DNA of 64,000 bases, taken from positions 186,001 through 250,000 of the forward strand of contig JACJWR010000004.1 in NCBI GenBank assembly GCA_020637055.1, written 5' to 3'. This document shows, piece by piece, positions 34,505 through 42,996 of the stretch. The notes below the pieces were generated by a model, which was given only the letters and a program-made list of their open reading frames with translations, was not told where the DNA came from and ran no database searches. Within the stretch, counting starts at the first letter, position 1; each line of letters starts with the position of its first letter. Both the position numbers and the translations under genes were made by a program. The DNA is from Actinomycetota bacterium. Lineage in GTDB: Bacteria > Actinomycetota > Actinomycetes > S36-B12 > UBA10799.

Positions 34505-35785
34505 GTGGAAGCGTTCTTGGTCACCGGCGGGAACCGGCTCGAAGGCAGCGTCGAGGTGCCCGGTGCCAAGAACTCCGTGCTCAAACTCATGGCCGCCGCA
34601 CTCTTGGCGCAGGGAAAGACAACGATCACCCACGTGCCGGAGATCCTCGACGTCGAGATCATGGCTGAGCTGCTGCGGCGTCTTGGTGCCGACGTCGTCT
34701 ACCGGCCGCTGGAGGGCGAACTCGTCATCGACGTGCCGGAAGTGGTGGGCCACAAGGCCGACTACGACTTGGTCCGCCGGATGCGTGCAAGCATCGCCGT
34801 CCTCGGACCGCTCATCGCGCGGGCAGGTGTGGCCGATGTGGCCCTACCGGGCGGTGATGCCATCGGATCCCGCGGGCTGGACATGCACATCGAAGGCCTG
34901 CAGCGCATGGGCGCCGAATTCGGCAGCGAACACGGCTTCTTGATCGCGCACGCCGAAGGTGGACTGCACGGCGCCCAGATCTGGCTGGACTTCCCCAGCG
35001 TGGGCGCCACCGAGAACCTGGTGATGGCGGCGGTGCTGGCGAAGGGCACCACTGTGATCGACAACGCGGCCAGAGAACCCGAGATCGTGGATCTGTGCCA
35101 CATGCTGGGCAAGATGGGAGCCCACATCGAAGGGGTCGGATCGTCGACGTTGACGATCCACGGGGTGGAATCGCTCCAACCCACCACCCACGCGACGGTG
35201 GCCGACCGGATCGTGGCCGGAACCTGGGCGACGATGGCGGCGATCACCATGGGCGACATCGCGATCGACTACGCGGCCACCGAACACCTCGAGATCGCAC
35301 TCGACAAACTGATCACCGCCGGTGCCACGGTCGAGCAAACCGGCCGCGGCTTCCGGGTGCGGATGGAACGTCGGCCGAAGGCGGTCGACATCGTGACCTT
35401 GCCCTACCCCGGATTCCCCACCGACCTGCAGCCGCAGTTCATCGCGCTCAACGCGGTCGCCGACGGCGTCTCCATGGTCACCGAGAACCTGTTCGAAGCG
35501 CGCTTTCGCTTCGTCAACGAACTCTCCCGTCTCGGTGCGAACGTCCGCACCGATGGTCACCACGCCTTCATCAAGGGCCGCAAACGACTCTCCGGTGCCC
35601 CGGTGGAGGCAACCGATGTGCGAGCCGGCGCCGGTCTGGTGATGGCGGGTCTCGTGGCGGAGGGCGTCACGACGGTGCTCGACGTGCATCACATCGACCG
35701 CGGCTACGCCCGATTCACCGACTTGCTCACCGGACTCGGAGGCAAGATCGAACGCGTCGACGCCGACGCCTTGGCGCCCGCGTAG
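34505..35785 (+). CDS. murA: UDP-N-acetylglucosamine 1-carboxyvinyltransferase
   Basis: A 426-residue enolpyruvyl transferase for the first committed peptidoglycan step. It shows GGNRLEGSVEVPGAKNSVLKL, RMRASIAVLGPLIAR, GTTVIDNAAREPEI, and PTDLQPQFIALN. In the active-site loop the motif is LPGGDAIGSRGLD. The catalytic Cys (E. coli Cys115) is replaced by Asp118, as in mycobacteria. This substitution keeps activity but blocks covalent attack by fosfomycin (family knowledge). The start is GTG at 34505, six nucleotides after TAGCAT. Confidence 0.97.
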   Translation: MEAFLVTGGNRLEGSVEVPGAKNSVLKLMAAALLAQGKTTITHVPEILDVEIMAELLRRLGADVVYRPLEGELVIDVPEVVGHKADYDLVRRMRASIAVLGPLIARAGVADVALPGGDAIGSRGLDMHIEGLQRMGAEFGSEHGFLIAHAEGGLHGAQIWLDFPSVGATENLVMAAVLAKGTTVIDNAAREPEIVDLCHMLGKMGAHIEGVGSSTLTIHGVESLQPTTHATVADRIVAGTWATMAAITMGDIAIDYAATEHLEIALDKLITAGATVEQTGRGFRVRMERRPKAVDIVTLPYPGFPTDLQPQFIALNAVADGVSMVTENLFEARFRFVNELSRLGANVRTDGHHAFIKGRKRLSGAPVEATDVRAGAGLVMAGLVAEGVTTVLDVHHIDRGYARFTDLLTGLGGKIERVDADALAPA

Positions 35786-35796
35786 CGAGCATTCCG

Positions 35797-36117
35797 CTAG
35801 TGTCCGATCACCGCGCGGGCCTTGTGCTCGTCGCCGGGCCACACCATCACCCGGGGACCGTCGAGCGTCTGCACCAGGGTGGCCTTCACGCCGGCTGACG
35901 CCAGCGTCTGGCGTTGGATCTCACCCTCGATGTAGGACTCCGGCCGGCTGACCACCACCAGCAGACCGTAGTCCGTCTCCGTGCTCGGTTCCGGAGCCGC
36001 CGCGACCACCGAGGACCCCCGCTTCGAGGACCAACGCAGGATCAATACGAAGACCCCGATCGCGGCCAAGGCGACGAGCGGGCCGAAGAAGTACGAATAG
36101 GACTGCCAAGCGGGCAC
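35797..36117 (-). CDS. Unknown membrane-anchored small protein
   Basis: A 106-residue protein with one N-terminal membrane helix (YFFGPLVALAAIGVFVLILRW), a basic stop-transfer segment (SSKRGSS), a short Pro/Glu linker, then a small alpha/beta domain (YGLLVVVSRPES ... GVKATLVQTLDGPRVMVWP). The domain is expected in the cytoplasm. I do not recognise it by name. GTG at 36117 is chosen because CACACT (reverse, 36124-36129) stands six nucleotides before it; an ATG at 36165 is in frame but has no such support. It is convergent with murA. Confidence 0.55.
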   Translation of the reverse strand: MPAWQSYSYFFGPLVALAAIGVFVLILRWSSKRGSSVVAAAPEPSTETDYGLLVVVSRPESYIEGEIQRQTLASAGVKATLVQTLDGPRVMVWPGDEHKARAVIGH

Positions 36118-36294
36118 GAAGACAGTGTGTACCCGCGACGACGGGCACGCCAGGCGGTACCGCATGTGTGCGGAAGCCGCTGCGGTGCGTCCGGGCGCCA
36201 CCTGGACTCCTGCCCGCCCGATGTCTTGGTTACTCTTCAGTAGGTAGTGGGAATCTTCAATTGCCTACCCATTTCCCGCGAGGAAGGGCCAGAT

Positions 36295-37143
36295 ATGAGC
36301 GCGGTCACCATTGTCGGAGCCGGTCTGATGGGTGCTGGAATCGCCCAGGTGGCCGCCAGCGCGGGCTACGACGTGATTCTGGTCGATACCGCCGAGGCGT
36401 CGCTGACGAAGGCAGTCGACCAGATCAGCGGTTCACTGGCGAAGTTCGCCGCCAAGGGCCGACTCACCGAAGGCGAGCGCGACGCGGCGCTGGATCGCAT
36501 CACCACCACCACCGACCTCCACGCCGCCGACTCCAGCGACCTCATCGTGGAGGCCGTGTTCGAGAACGTGGAGGTCAAGAAGGAGATCTTCGTCGCACTC
36601 GACGCGATCGCCAAACCCGATGCTGTCCTGGCGACCAACACCTCGGCCATTCCGATCACCACCATCGCGGCCGTGACGTCGCGGCCCGAGGCGGTCGTCG
36701 GAACCCACTTCTTCTCTCCGGTGCCGATGATGAAGCTCTGCGAGCTGGTGCGCGGCTACAAGACCTCCGACGACACCCTGGCCAAGGCCCGGGAGTTCGC
36801 CGAGAACGTCGGCAAGACCGTGATCGTGGTGAACCGCGACGTGGCCGGGTTCGTCACCACGCGACTCATCTCAGCGCTCGCGATGGAGGCGGCCGCGCTC
36901 GTTGAGGCCGGCGTGGCCAGCGCCGAAGACGTCGACATCGCCTGTCGACTGGGCTTCGGCCACGCCATGGGCCCGCTCCAGACCGCCGACCTGACCGGCG
37001 TCGACATCCTCACCAACGCCAGCTTGAACATCTACGCCGACACCCAGGACGAGAAGTTCGCACCGCCGGAGTTGCTGCGCCGGATGGTCGTGGCCGGCGA
37101 CCTCGGCCAGAAGTCCGGCAAGGGCTTCTACACCTACAACTGA
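36295..37143 (+). CDS. hbd: 3-hydroxybutyryl-CoA dehydrogenase
   Basis: A 282-residue NAD(P)-dependent 3-hydroxyacyl-CoA dehydrogenase. The Rossmann motif is VGAGLMGAGIAQVAA. Catalytic residues lie in ATNTSAIPIT (Ser) and GTHFFSPVPMMKLCELV (His and Glu), with Asn expected in NRDVAGFVTTRL, where this copy has Thr instead of the usual Asn of GFIxNR. The C-terminal domain shows GFGHAMGPLQTADLTG. It interconverts acetoacetyl-CoA and (S)-3-hydroxybutyryl-CoA. The ATG follows GAGGAAGG. It lies 59 nt before the ethylmalonyl-CoA mutase gene, consistent with a shared pathway. Confidence 0.92.
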   Translation: MSAVTIVGAGLMGAGIAQVAASAGYDVILVDTAEASLTKAVDQISGSLAKFAAKGRLTEGERDAALDRITTTTDLHAADSSDLIVEAVFENVEVKKEIFVALDAIAKPDAVLATNTSAIPITTIAAVTSRPEAVVGTHFFSPVPMMKLCELVRGYKTSDDTLAKAREFAENVGKTVIVVNRDVAGFVTTRLISALAMEAAALVEAGVASAEDVDIACRLGFGHAMGPLQTADLTGVDILTNASLNIYADTQDEKFAPPELLRRMVVAGDLGQKSGKGFYTYN

Positions 37144-37202
37144 CGTTTCCCAGCACCAGTCACCAGTCGCGCACCCGGGGCGCGGGCGAGGAGGAATCTG
37201 CG

Positions 37203-39200
37203 ATGACCGATCGGAAGAAGGACCGGCCGTGGTTGATGCGCACCTACGCGGGTCACTCGTCTGCGGCGAAGTCCAACGAGCTCTACCGCCGTAACCTCGC
37301 GAAAGGCCAGACGGGGCTTTCCGTCGCCTTCGATCTGCCCACCCAGACCGGCTACGACCCGGACAGCGCGCTGGCCCGCGGTGAGGTCGGCAAGGTTGGC
37401 GTTCCGATCCCTCACCTCGGCGAGATGCGAACGCTCTTCGATCAGATCCCGATCGAAGAGATGAACACCTCGATGACGATCAATGCCACCGCGATGTGGC
37501 TGCTCGCGCTCTACATTGCAGCGGCGGAAGAACAGGGCGCCGATATCTCGCTGCTCGCCGGGACCACCCAGAACGACATCGTCAAGGAGTATCTCAGCCG
37601 CGGGACCTACATCTTTCCCCCCGGCCCGTCTCGACGTTTGATCGTCGACATGGTCACCTACACCGTGTCCAATGTCCCCAAATGGAACCCGATCAACATC
37701 TGCTCCTATCACCTCCAAGAGGCTGGGGCGACCCCAACCCAAGAGATCGCATACGCGCTCGCGACCGCTATTGGAGTCCTCGATGCCGTTCGCGAATCGG
37801 GCACGATCAGCGATGAGATGTTTCCTCAGGTCGTGGGGCGAATCTCCTTCTTTGTCAACGCGGGAATCCGGTTCGTCGAGGAAATGTGCAAAATGCGGGC
37901 ATTCACCCAGATGTGGGACCGCATCACCGCAGATCGTTATGGCGTGACCGATCCGAAGCTGCGGCGTTTCCGCTACGGCGTCCAGGTCAACTCATTGGGG
38001 TTGACCGAATCACAGCCTGAGAACAATGTGCAGCGCATCGTCTTGGAGATGCTGGGCGTCACGCTGAGCAAAGACGCCCGGGCACGCGCTATCCAGCTTC
38101 CGGCGTGGAACGAAGCTCTCGGCCTGCCTCGGCCGTGGGATCAGCAGTGGTCGCTGCGGATCCAGCAAGTGCTGGCCTACGAGTCGGATCTGTTGGAGTA
38201 CGACGACATCTTCGCCGGATCCACGGTGGTGGAGGCCAAGGTCGCAGACCTCGTCTCGGCGGCTCGAGAGGAGATCGACCGGGTGGCGGCGATGGGCGGC
38301 GCGGTGGCCGCCGTCGAGTCGGGCTACATGAAGCAGCAGTTGGTGGCCTCACACGCCGAACGTCGGGCGCGGATCGAAGCCGGCGAGGACCTGGTGGTCG
38401 GACTGAACAAGTTCACCACCAGCGAGGACAATCCGCTGCTGGCCGATCTGGACACCGCGATCCAAACGGTGGATCCAGCGGTCGAAGCGCAGGCGGTGGC
38501 CGACGTGCGTCGCTGGCGTGCAGACCGCGACGAGGCCGCGGTCGCGGCTGCGCTGACCGAACTCAAGGCGGTCGCTGCGACCGATGAGAATCTGATGGCT
38601 GCCACCTTGGCGTGCGCCCGCGCCGGCGTGACCACCGGCGAGTGGGCACAGGCACTGCGCGAGGTATTCGGGGAGTACCGCGCGCCCACCGGCGTCGCCG
38701 GTGTCACCGGTGTGCACGAGCCCGACGAGTCGCTCCTGCGGGTTCGGGAGGCGGTGCGTGAGACCGGCGAGCAACTCGGTGGCAAGGTGCGTTTCCTGGT
38801 GGGCAAGCCCGGTTTGGACGGGCACTCGAACGGCGCCGAGCAGATCGCGGTGCGAGCGCGCGACGCCGGCTTCGAGGTGGTCTACCAGGGCATCCGGCTG
38901 ACCCCGGAGCAGATCGTGGCCGCGGCGGTGGAAGAGGACGCCGACGTGGTGGGGCTGTCGATCCTGTCCGGTTCGCACATGGAACTGGTGCCACAGGTCG
39001 TGGCCGGTTTGACCGAAGCGGGACTCGACGACGTTCCGGTTGTGGTCGGCGGCATCATCCCGGAGTCGGATGCGGCTGCCTTGCGGGACGCAGGGGTGGC
39101 CGAGGTGTTCACACCCAAGGACTACGACGCCAACGCGATCATGCTCAAGGTCGTCGGCAGCGTGCGCCGGGCCCATCACCTCGAGCCGCTGGGTGTCTGA
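37203..39200 (+). CDS. meaA: Ethylmalonyl-CoA mutase (MeaA/Ecm), adenosylcobalamin-dependent
   Basis: A 665-residue single-chain B12 mutase, shorter than methylmalonyl-CoA mutase (about 730). The catalytic barrel comes first (RPWLMRTYAGHSSAAKSNEL, LSVAFDLPTQTGYD, GTTQNDIVKEYLSRGTY), with substrate-site Tyr15 and Arg133. The cobalamin domain follows with GKPGLDGHSNGAEQ (the DxHxxG lower-ligand motif near residue 541). The start resembles known MeaA/Ecm rather than MutB. It converts (2R)-ethylmalonyl-CoA to methylsuccinyl-CoA. The ATG has an AGGAGGA site. Codons between about 37590 and 38060 use noticeably more A/T at third positions than the rest. Confidence 0.9.
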   Translation: MTDRKKDRPWLMRTYAGHSSAAKSNELYRRNLAKGQTGLSVAFDLPTQTGYDPDSALARGEVGKVGVPIPHLGEMRTLFDQIPIEEMNTSMTINATAMWLLALYIAAAEEQGADISLLAGTTQNDIVKEYLSRGTYIFPPGPSRRLIVDMVTYTVSNVPKWNPINICSYHLQEAGATPTQEIAYALATAIGVLDAVRESGTISDEMFPQVVGRISFFVNAGIRFVEEMCKMRAFTQMWDRITADRYGVTDPKLRRFRYGVQVNSLGLTESQPENNVQRIVLEMLGVTLSKDARARAIQLPAWNEALGLPRPWDQQWSLRIQQVLAYESDLLEYDDIFAGSTVVEAKVADLVSAAREEIDRVAAMGGAVAAVESGYMKQQLVASHAERRARIEAGEDLVVGLNKFTTSEDNPLLADLDTAIQTVDPAVEAQAVADVRRWRADRDEAAVAAALTELKAVAATDENLMAATLACARAGVTTGEWAQALREVFGEYRAPTGVAGVTGVHEPDESLLRVREAVRETGEQLGGKVRFLVGKPGLDGHSNGAEQIAVRARDAGFEVVYQGIRLTPEQIVAAAVEEDADVVGLSILSGSHMELVPQVVAGLTEAGLDDVPVVVGGIIPESDAAALRDAGVAEVFTPKDYDANAIMLKVVGSVRRAHHLEPLGV

Positions 39201-39248
39201 GCCGGCGATGCCACTGCGTGAGTTTCCGTCGGCCTTTATGGGGCGTAG

Positions 39249-39947
39249 ATGCGACTGGTGATCGCCGACTGCCAAGTCGACTACGCGGGTCGATTGGCCG
39301 CACACCTGCCGATGGCTACCCGGCTGATCCTGCTGAAGGCCGACGGTTCGGTTTCGGTTCACGCCGACGATCGCGCCTACAAGCCGCTGAACTGGATGAG
39401 CCCGCCCTGCACGCTGACGATCGAAGCAGCACCTGCCGCCGAGGAACCGTCGGCACCGGCTTTCGATGAGATCTGGCGGGTGGTGAACAAGGCCGGCGAG
39501 GAGTTGCGCATCAGCATCGCCGGGGTCCACACCGACGTCGAGGTCGAACTCGGACCCGACCCCGGCCTGATCAAGGACGGCGTTGAGGCCCACCTGCAGG
39601 AACTGCTCGCCGTGCAGGTGCACACCCTGGGGGAGGGGTGGCAACTCGTGCGGCGGGAATACCCCACGGCGATCGGCCCGGTCGACCTGCTCTGCCGGGA
39701 TCGGCACGGGGCCTCGGTTGCGGTCGAGATCAAGCGCCGCGGCGAGATCGACGGCGTCGAACAGTTGACGAGGTACCTCGAACTGCTCAACCGTGATCCG
39801 CTCTTGGCGCCGGTCAGCGGCGTATTCGCAGCCCAGGAGATCAAGCCGCAGGCGCGCACCTTGGCGCAGGATCGGGGGATCCGCTGCGTCGTGCTCGATT
39901 ACGACGCGCTGCGCGGCATGGACGACCCGACGCTGAGGCTGTTCTAG
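39249..39947 (+). CDS. nucS: Mismatch-specific endonuclease NucS/EndoMS
   Basis: A 232-residue nuclease giving non-canonical mismatch repair in actinobacteria that lack MutS/MutL. The N-terminal domain is MRLVIADCQVDYAGRL. The RecB-like nuclease core shows YPTAIGPVDLLCRD, then VAVEIKRRGEIDGVEQLTRYLE with the ExK catalytic pair. The last residues LRLF fit the beta-clamp binding tail reported for this family. Its position shortly downstream of atp and murA is conserved in actinobacteria. Confidence 0.95.
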   Translation: MRLVIADCQVDYAGRLAAHLPMATRLILLKADGSVSVHADDRAYKPLNWMSPPCTLTIEAAPAAEEPSAPAFDEIWRVVNKAGEELRISIAGVHTDVEVELGPDPGLIKDGVEAHLQELLAVQVHTLGEGWQLVRREYPTAIGPVDLLCRDRHGASVAVEIKRRGEIDGVEQLTRYLELLNRDPLLAPVSGVFAAQEIKPQARTLAQDRGIRCVVLDYDALRGMDDPTLRLF

Positions 39948-40067
39948 CGCCTCCGTCGCCCGGGGGGTCGTGGCCCCGGTATCAGTTGGTGATGAAACAC
40001 TGCAGGTAGGCGTCCGGAAAGTCCGGGCAAGGTGTAGCAGAACAGTCCGCGTTGGAGGCATAGAACG

Positions 40068-41846
40068 ATGTCGGCGATCGAATCGGTGGGGTTGGCAGGC
40101 TTTGGCACGATGGGTTCGGGCATCGCCGAGGTGGTGGCTCGCGCCGGACTGCCGGTCGTCGCGTATGTCCCCAACGCCCGGGCGGAGGCAATCGGTCGCG
40201 CCCGGCTCGAATTCTCCGTCGATCGCGCCGTCGCCGCGGGCAAACTCTCAGCGGATGAGAAGGCTGCGATCCTCGCGCTGGTGACGACCACGACGTCGGC
40301 CGCCGATCTCGCCGAGGTCGACCTGGTGATCGAAGCGGTGCCGGAGAATCTCGAGCTCAAGAAGGAGGTATTGGCCGAACTCGATGCCGTGGTGAAGCCC
40401 GAGGCCATCTTCGCCTCCAACACGTCGGCGCTGCGGATCACCGAGTTGGCAGTCGCCACCGAACGCCCCAGCAGGGTGATCGGAATGCACTTCTTCAACC
40501 CCGCTCCGGTGCTGGACTTCGTGGAGTTGGTGTCCACCGTGGCAACCGACGAAGCTGTCCTCGCGGAGGCCCGGCAATTCCTCGACGCCATCGGCCGCTC
40601 GGTGGTGGAGGTCAACGACCGGCCCGGTTTCATCGCGAACTCCTTGCTGTTCGGCTACCTCAACCATGCGGTGGCCATGTACTCGGAGAAGTACGCGTCA
40701 CGGGAGGACATCGATGCCGCCATGCGCTTCGGCTGCGGCTACCCGATGGGCCCGTTGGCGCTGCTCGACCTGATCGGCCTCGACACCGCCTATGACGTGC
40801 TCGATGCCATGTACCACGAATCGCGCGATGTGTTGCACGCTCCCGCCCCGATGCTCAAGCAGTTCGTCACCGCCGGTCGGCTCGGACGCAAGTCCGGCCA
40901 GGGTTTCTACACCTATGCCGACCCTGGCTCGGCGGTGGTGGTAGATGACGAACTGACCCCGGCCGATGACGCCGCCGCCGGCGGCTCGCTGCGAGAGATC
41001 TCGAAGGTGGGGGTGGTGGGCACCGGCACCATGGCCTCCGGCATCGTCGAAGTGTTCGCCAAGGCTGGCTACGAGGTCATCTTCATCGCCCGCAGCGATG
41101 CCAAGGTCGGCGGTGTCAACGCTGCCGTCGCCAAGTCCCTCAACCGGGCCGTCAGCAAGGGTCGGATGTCTGAGGAGGCCCGGGATGAGGTGCTGGGCAG
41201 GATCACCGGCGCGACCGAGCGGGAGGCGCTGGCCGAGGTGGACATCGTGGTGGAGGCCATCGCCGAAGACCTCGGGATCAAGCTCGACCTGTTCCGCGAC
41301 CTCGACCGGATCTGCAAGCCCGGCGCGATTCTGGCGACGACCACATCGTCGCTGCCGGTCATCGCCATGGCGGCGGTCACCGAGCGTCCCGAAGACGTCA
41401 TCGGCATGCACTTCTTCAACCCGGCACCGATCATGAAACTGGTCGAGGTGGTGACCACGATCGCGACCGCGGACGACGTCACCGCCACCGTGGTCGACCT
41501 CACCAAGAAGGTGCGCAAGCATCCGGTGTTGTGCGGGGACCGGGCCGGCTTCATCGTCAACGCCCTGCTGTTCCCCTACCTCAACGATGCGGTGCGGATG
41601 GTGGAGGCGCACTACGCCACCATCGATGCGGTGGACACCGCGATGACGAAGGGCTGCTCGCTGCCGATGGGCCCGTTCGCACTCTTGGACGTGGTGGGCA
41701 ACGATGTCTCGCTCGCCATCCAGGAGACCCTCTACCGAGAGTTCCGGGAGCCGGGCTACGCACCGGCCCCGATGCTCAGGGAAATCGTCACGGCCGGCTA
41801 CCTCGGGCGCAAGACCGGTCGCGGTTTCCGTTCGTACGCCCGCTGA
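40068..41846 (+). CDS. Tandem-duplicated 3-hydroxyacyl-CoA dehydrogenase
   Basis: A 592-residue protein made of two complete 3HCDH units (about 1-285 and 303-592). Unit 1 has GFGTMGSGIAEV, SNTSALRI, GMHFFNPAPVLDFVEL and GFIANSLL. Unit 2 has GTGTMASGIVEV, TTTSSLPV, GMHFFNPAPIMKLVEV and GFIVNALL. The catalytic Ser, His, Glu and Asn positions are present in both, so both look active. A short Asp/Ala-rich linker joins them. It probably acts in beta-oxidation or acetoacetyl-CoA reduction. TTGGAGG precedes the ATG. Confidence 0.9.
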   Translation: MSAIESVGLAGFGTMGSGIAEVVARAGLPVVAYVPNARAEAIGRARLEFSVDRAVAAGKLSADEKAAILALVTTTTSAADLAEVDLVIEAVPENLELKKEVLAELDAVVKPEAIFASNTSALRITELAVATERPSRVIGMHFFNPAPVLDFVELVSTVATDEAVLAEARQFLDAIGRSVVEVNDRPGFIANSLLFGYLNHAVAMYSEKYASREDIDAAMRFGCGYPMGPLALLDLIGLDTAYDVLDAMYHESRDVLHAPAPMLKQFVTAGRLGRKSGQGFYTYADPGSAVVVDDELTPADDAAAGGSLREISKVGVVGTGTMASGIVEVFAKAGYEVIFIARSDAKVGGVNAAVAKSLNRAVSKGRMSEEARDEVLGRITGATEREALAEVDIVVEAIAEDLGIKLDLFRDLDRICKPGAILATTTSSLPVIAMAAVTERPEDVIGMHFFNPAPIMKLVEVVTTIATADDVTATVVDLTKKVRKHPVLCGDRAGFIVNALLFPYLNDAVRMVEAHYATIDAVDTAMTKGCSLPMGPFALLDVVGNDVSLAIQETLYREFREPGYAPAPMLREIVTAGYLGRKTGRGFRSYAR

Positions 41847-41883
41847 CCTGACCTGACCACGGCGCCGCTGGCACACTCGAGTC

Positions 41884-42150
41884 ATGCCCCGACGCAACCG
41901 CCGGGAACGACCCCAGGAGTCACCGGTGCGCTTCGGCGCGAACCAGTGGACCGAGTCCGGACCACGTGGCGAATGGACGGTGCGCCAGATCCGTGGGAAC
42001 GGCAAAGAGTACGTCTGCCCTGGCTGCAACCAAGTGATCGGCGGCTCCGCGTCGCACATCGTGGCCTGGCGGGAAGATTCCCTGCTCGCGTCCGAAGCGA
42101 GGCGACACTGGCATACCCCGTGTTGGCAGCGCAGCGCACACACCCGATGA
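41884..42150 (+). CDS. Small actinobacterial zinc-finger-like protein (often labelled ATP/GTP-binding)
   Basis: An 88-residue basic protein. It contains YVCPGCNQVI, SHIVAW and RRHWHTPCW, so a CxxC pair plus later His and Cys that could bind zinc. Homologues in Streptomyces are usually annotated as ATP/GTP-binding protein and lie near nucS, but no nucleotide-binding motif is visible here. CACACT at 41872-41877, six nucleotides before the ATG, supports a leaderless start. The function is unknown. Confidence 0.75.
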   Translation: MPRRNRRERPQESPVRFGANQWTESGPRGEWTVRQIRGNGKEYVCPGCNQVIGGSASHIVAWREDSLLASEARRHWHTPCWQRSAHTR

Positions 42151-42182
42151 GCCTGCCGCAGACTCGGGGTAGCCTCAAGGCT

Positions 42183-42986
42183 GTGCGCACCCCCACGGAG
42201 ATCACCGCCAACAGCGTGCTCCCCGCGCGACGGGAACCGCTGACGCTGGTGACCGCGGACGGACTGCGGCTGGTGGGGGAACTCGCAGCTCCGGTCTCCG
42301 GGAAGCCGCGGGCCACGATCGTCTGCCTGCATCCGCTGCCCACCCACGGCGGAATGATGGATTCGCATGTATTCCGCAAGGCGGCGTGGCGGCTTCCGGC
42401 GCTGGCCGGGGTTGCCGTACTCAGATTCAACATGCGCGGGACGGCCAGTGCCGACGGTCGCAGCGAAGGCGACTTCGACGAGGCCCGTGGGGAGGGTTTG
42501 GACCTTCGGGCCGCAGTGGACTGGGTCGAACGCGCCGGTTTGCCTGTCCCGTGGCTGGTCGGTTGGAGTTTCGGCACCGATGTGGTGCTCAGGCATGGGC
42601 TGATCGACGGACTGCCGGGGGCAATACTGCTCAGCCCGCCGCTGCGCTACTCGACCGAATTGGATCTTCGGGCCTGGGCGGACGACGGTCGAAGGGTCGT
42701 CGCGCTGGTCCCCGAATTGGATGATTTTCTGCCCCCGGACGAGGCCGCCGAGAAGTTCCGTGCGGTGACCCAACTCGAACTCGTGCCCGGTCCAGGTGCC
42801 AAACATCTGTGGGTCGGCGAGCGGTGGGTGCGGTGGGTACTCGACAGCATCGTGACTGTGGTGGCGCCTGAGGTCGGGGTACCGTTGCCGACGACATGGG
42901 AAGGACCGATGGTCCGGCACAACGATTTGCTAGCGCCTAGCGCTGGACCTGAGGGTGCTGAATCACCTTCAGGTGAACCTAAATAG
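42183..42986 (+). CDS. Alpha/beta hydrolase, YfhR/dienelactone-like
   Basis: A 267-residue alpha/beta hydrolase. It starts (M)RTPTEITANSVLPARRE and has CLHPLPTHGGMMDSHVF, RFNMRGTASADG, and the nucleophile elbow VGWSFGTDVVLRHG with Ser. The HPLPTHGG segment is typical of actinobacterial hydrolases near nucS. The GTG at 42183 is preferred over ATG 42147: TAGCCT lies seven nucleotides upstream and the protein then begins like the homologues I recall. The last 20 residues are Ser/Glu/Pro-rich. The substrate is unknown. Confidence 0.75.
   Translation: MRTPTEITANSVLPARREPLTLVTADGLRLVGELAAPVSGKPRATIVCLHPLPTHGGMMDSHVFRKAAWRLPALAGVAVLRFNMRGTASADGRSEGDFDEARGEGLDLRAAVDWVERAGLPVPWLVGWSFGTDVVLRHGLIDGLPGAILLSPPLRYSTELDLRAWADDGRRVVALVPELDDFLPPDEAAEKFRAVTQLELVPGPGAKHLWVGERWVRWVLDSIVTVVAPEVGVPLPTTWEGPMVRHNDLLAPSAGPEGAESPSGEPK
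42963..42976. promoter_or_regulatory. Short palindrome before the SDR gene
   Basis: TCACCT at 42963-42968 and AGGTGA at 42971-42976 form a perfect 6-bp inverted repeat with a 2-bp spacer, 20 bp before the SDR start and inside the end of the upstream gene. It could be an operator half-site pair or chance. Confidence 0.2.
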
Positions 42987-42996
42987 GAGGTTTACA

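Noticed and set aside
36231..36275. Short inverted repeats (GTAGG...CCTAC, TACT-CTTC-AGTA) before hbd as an operator
   Set aside because: Arms of 4-5 bp are expected by chance; no regulator gene nearby to support them.
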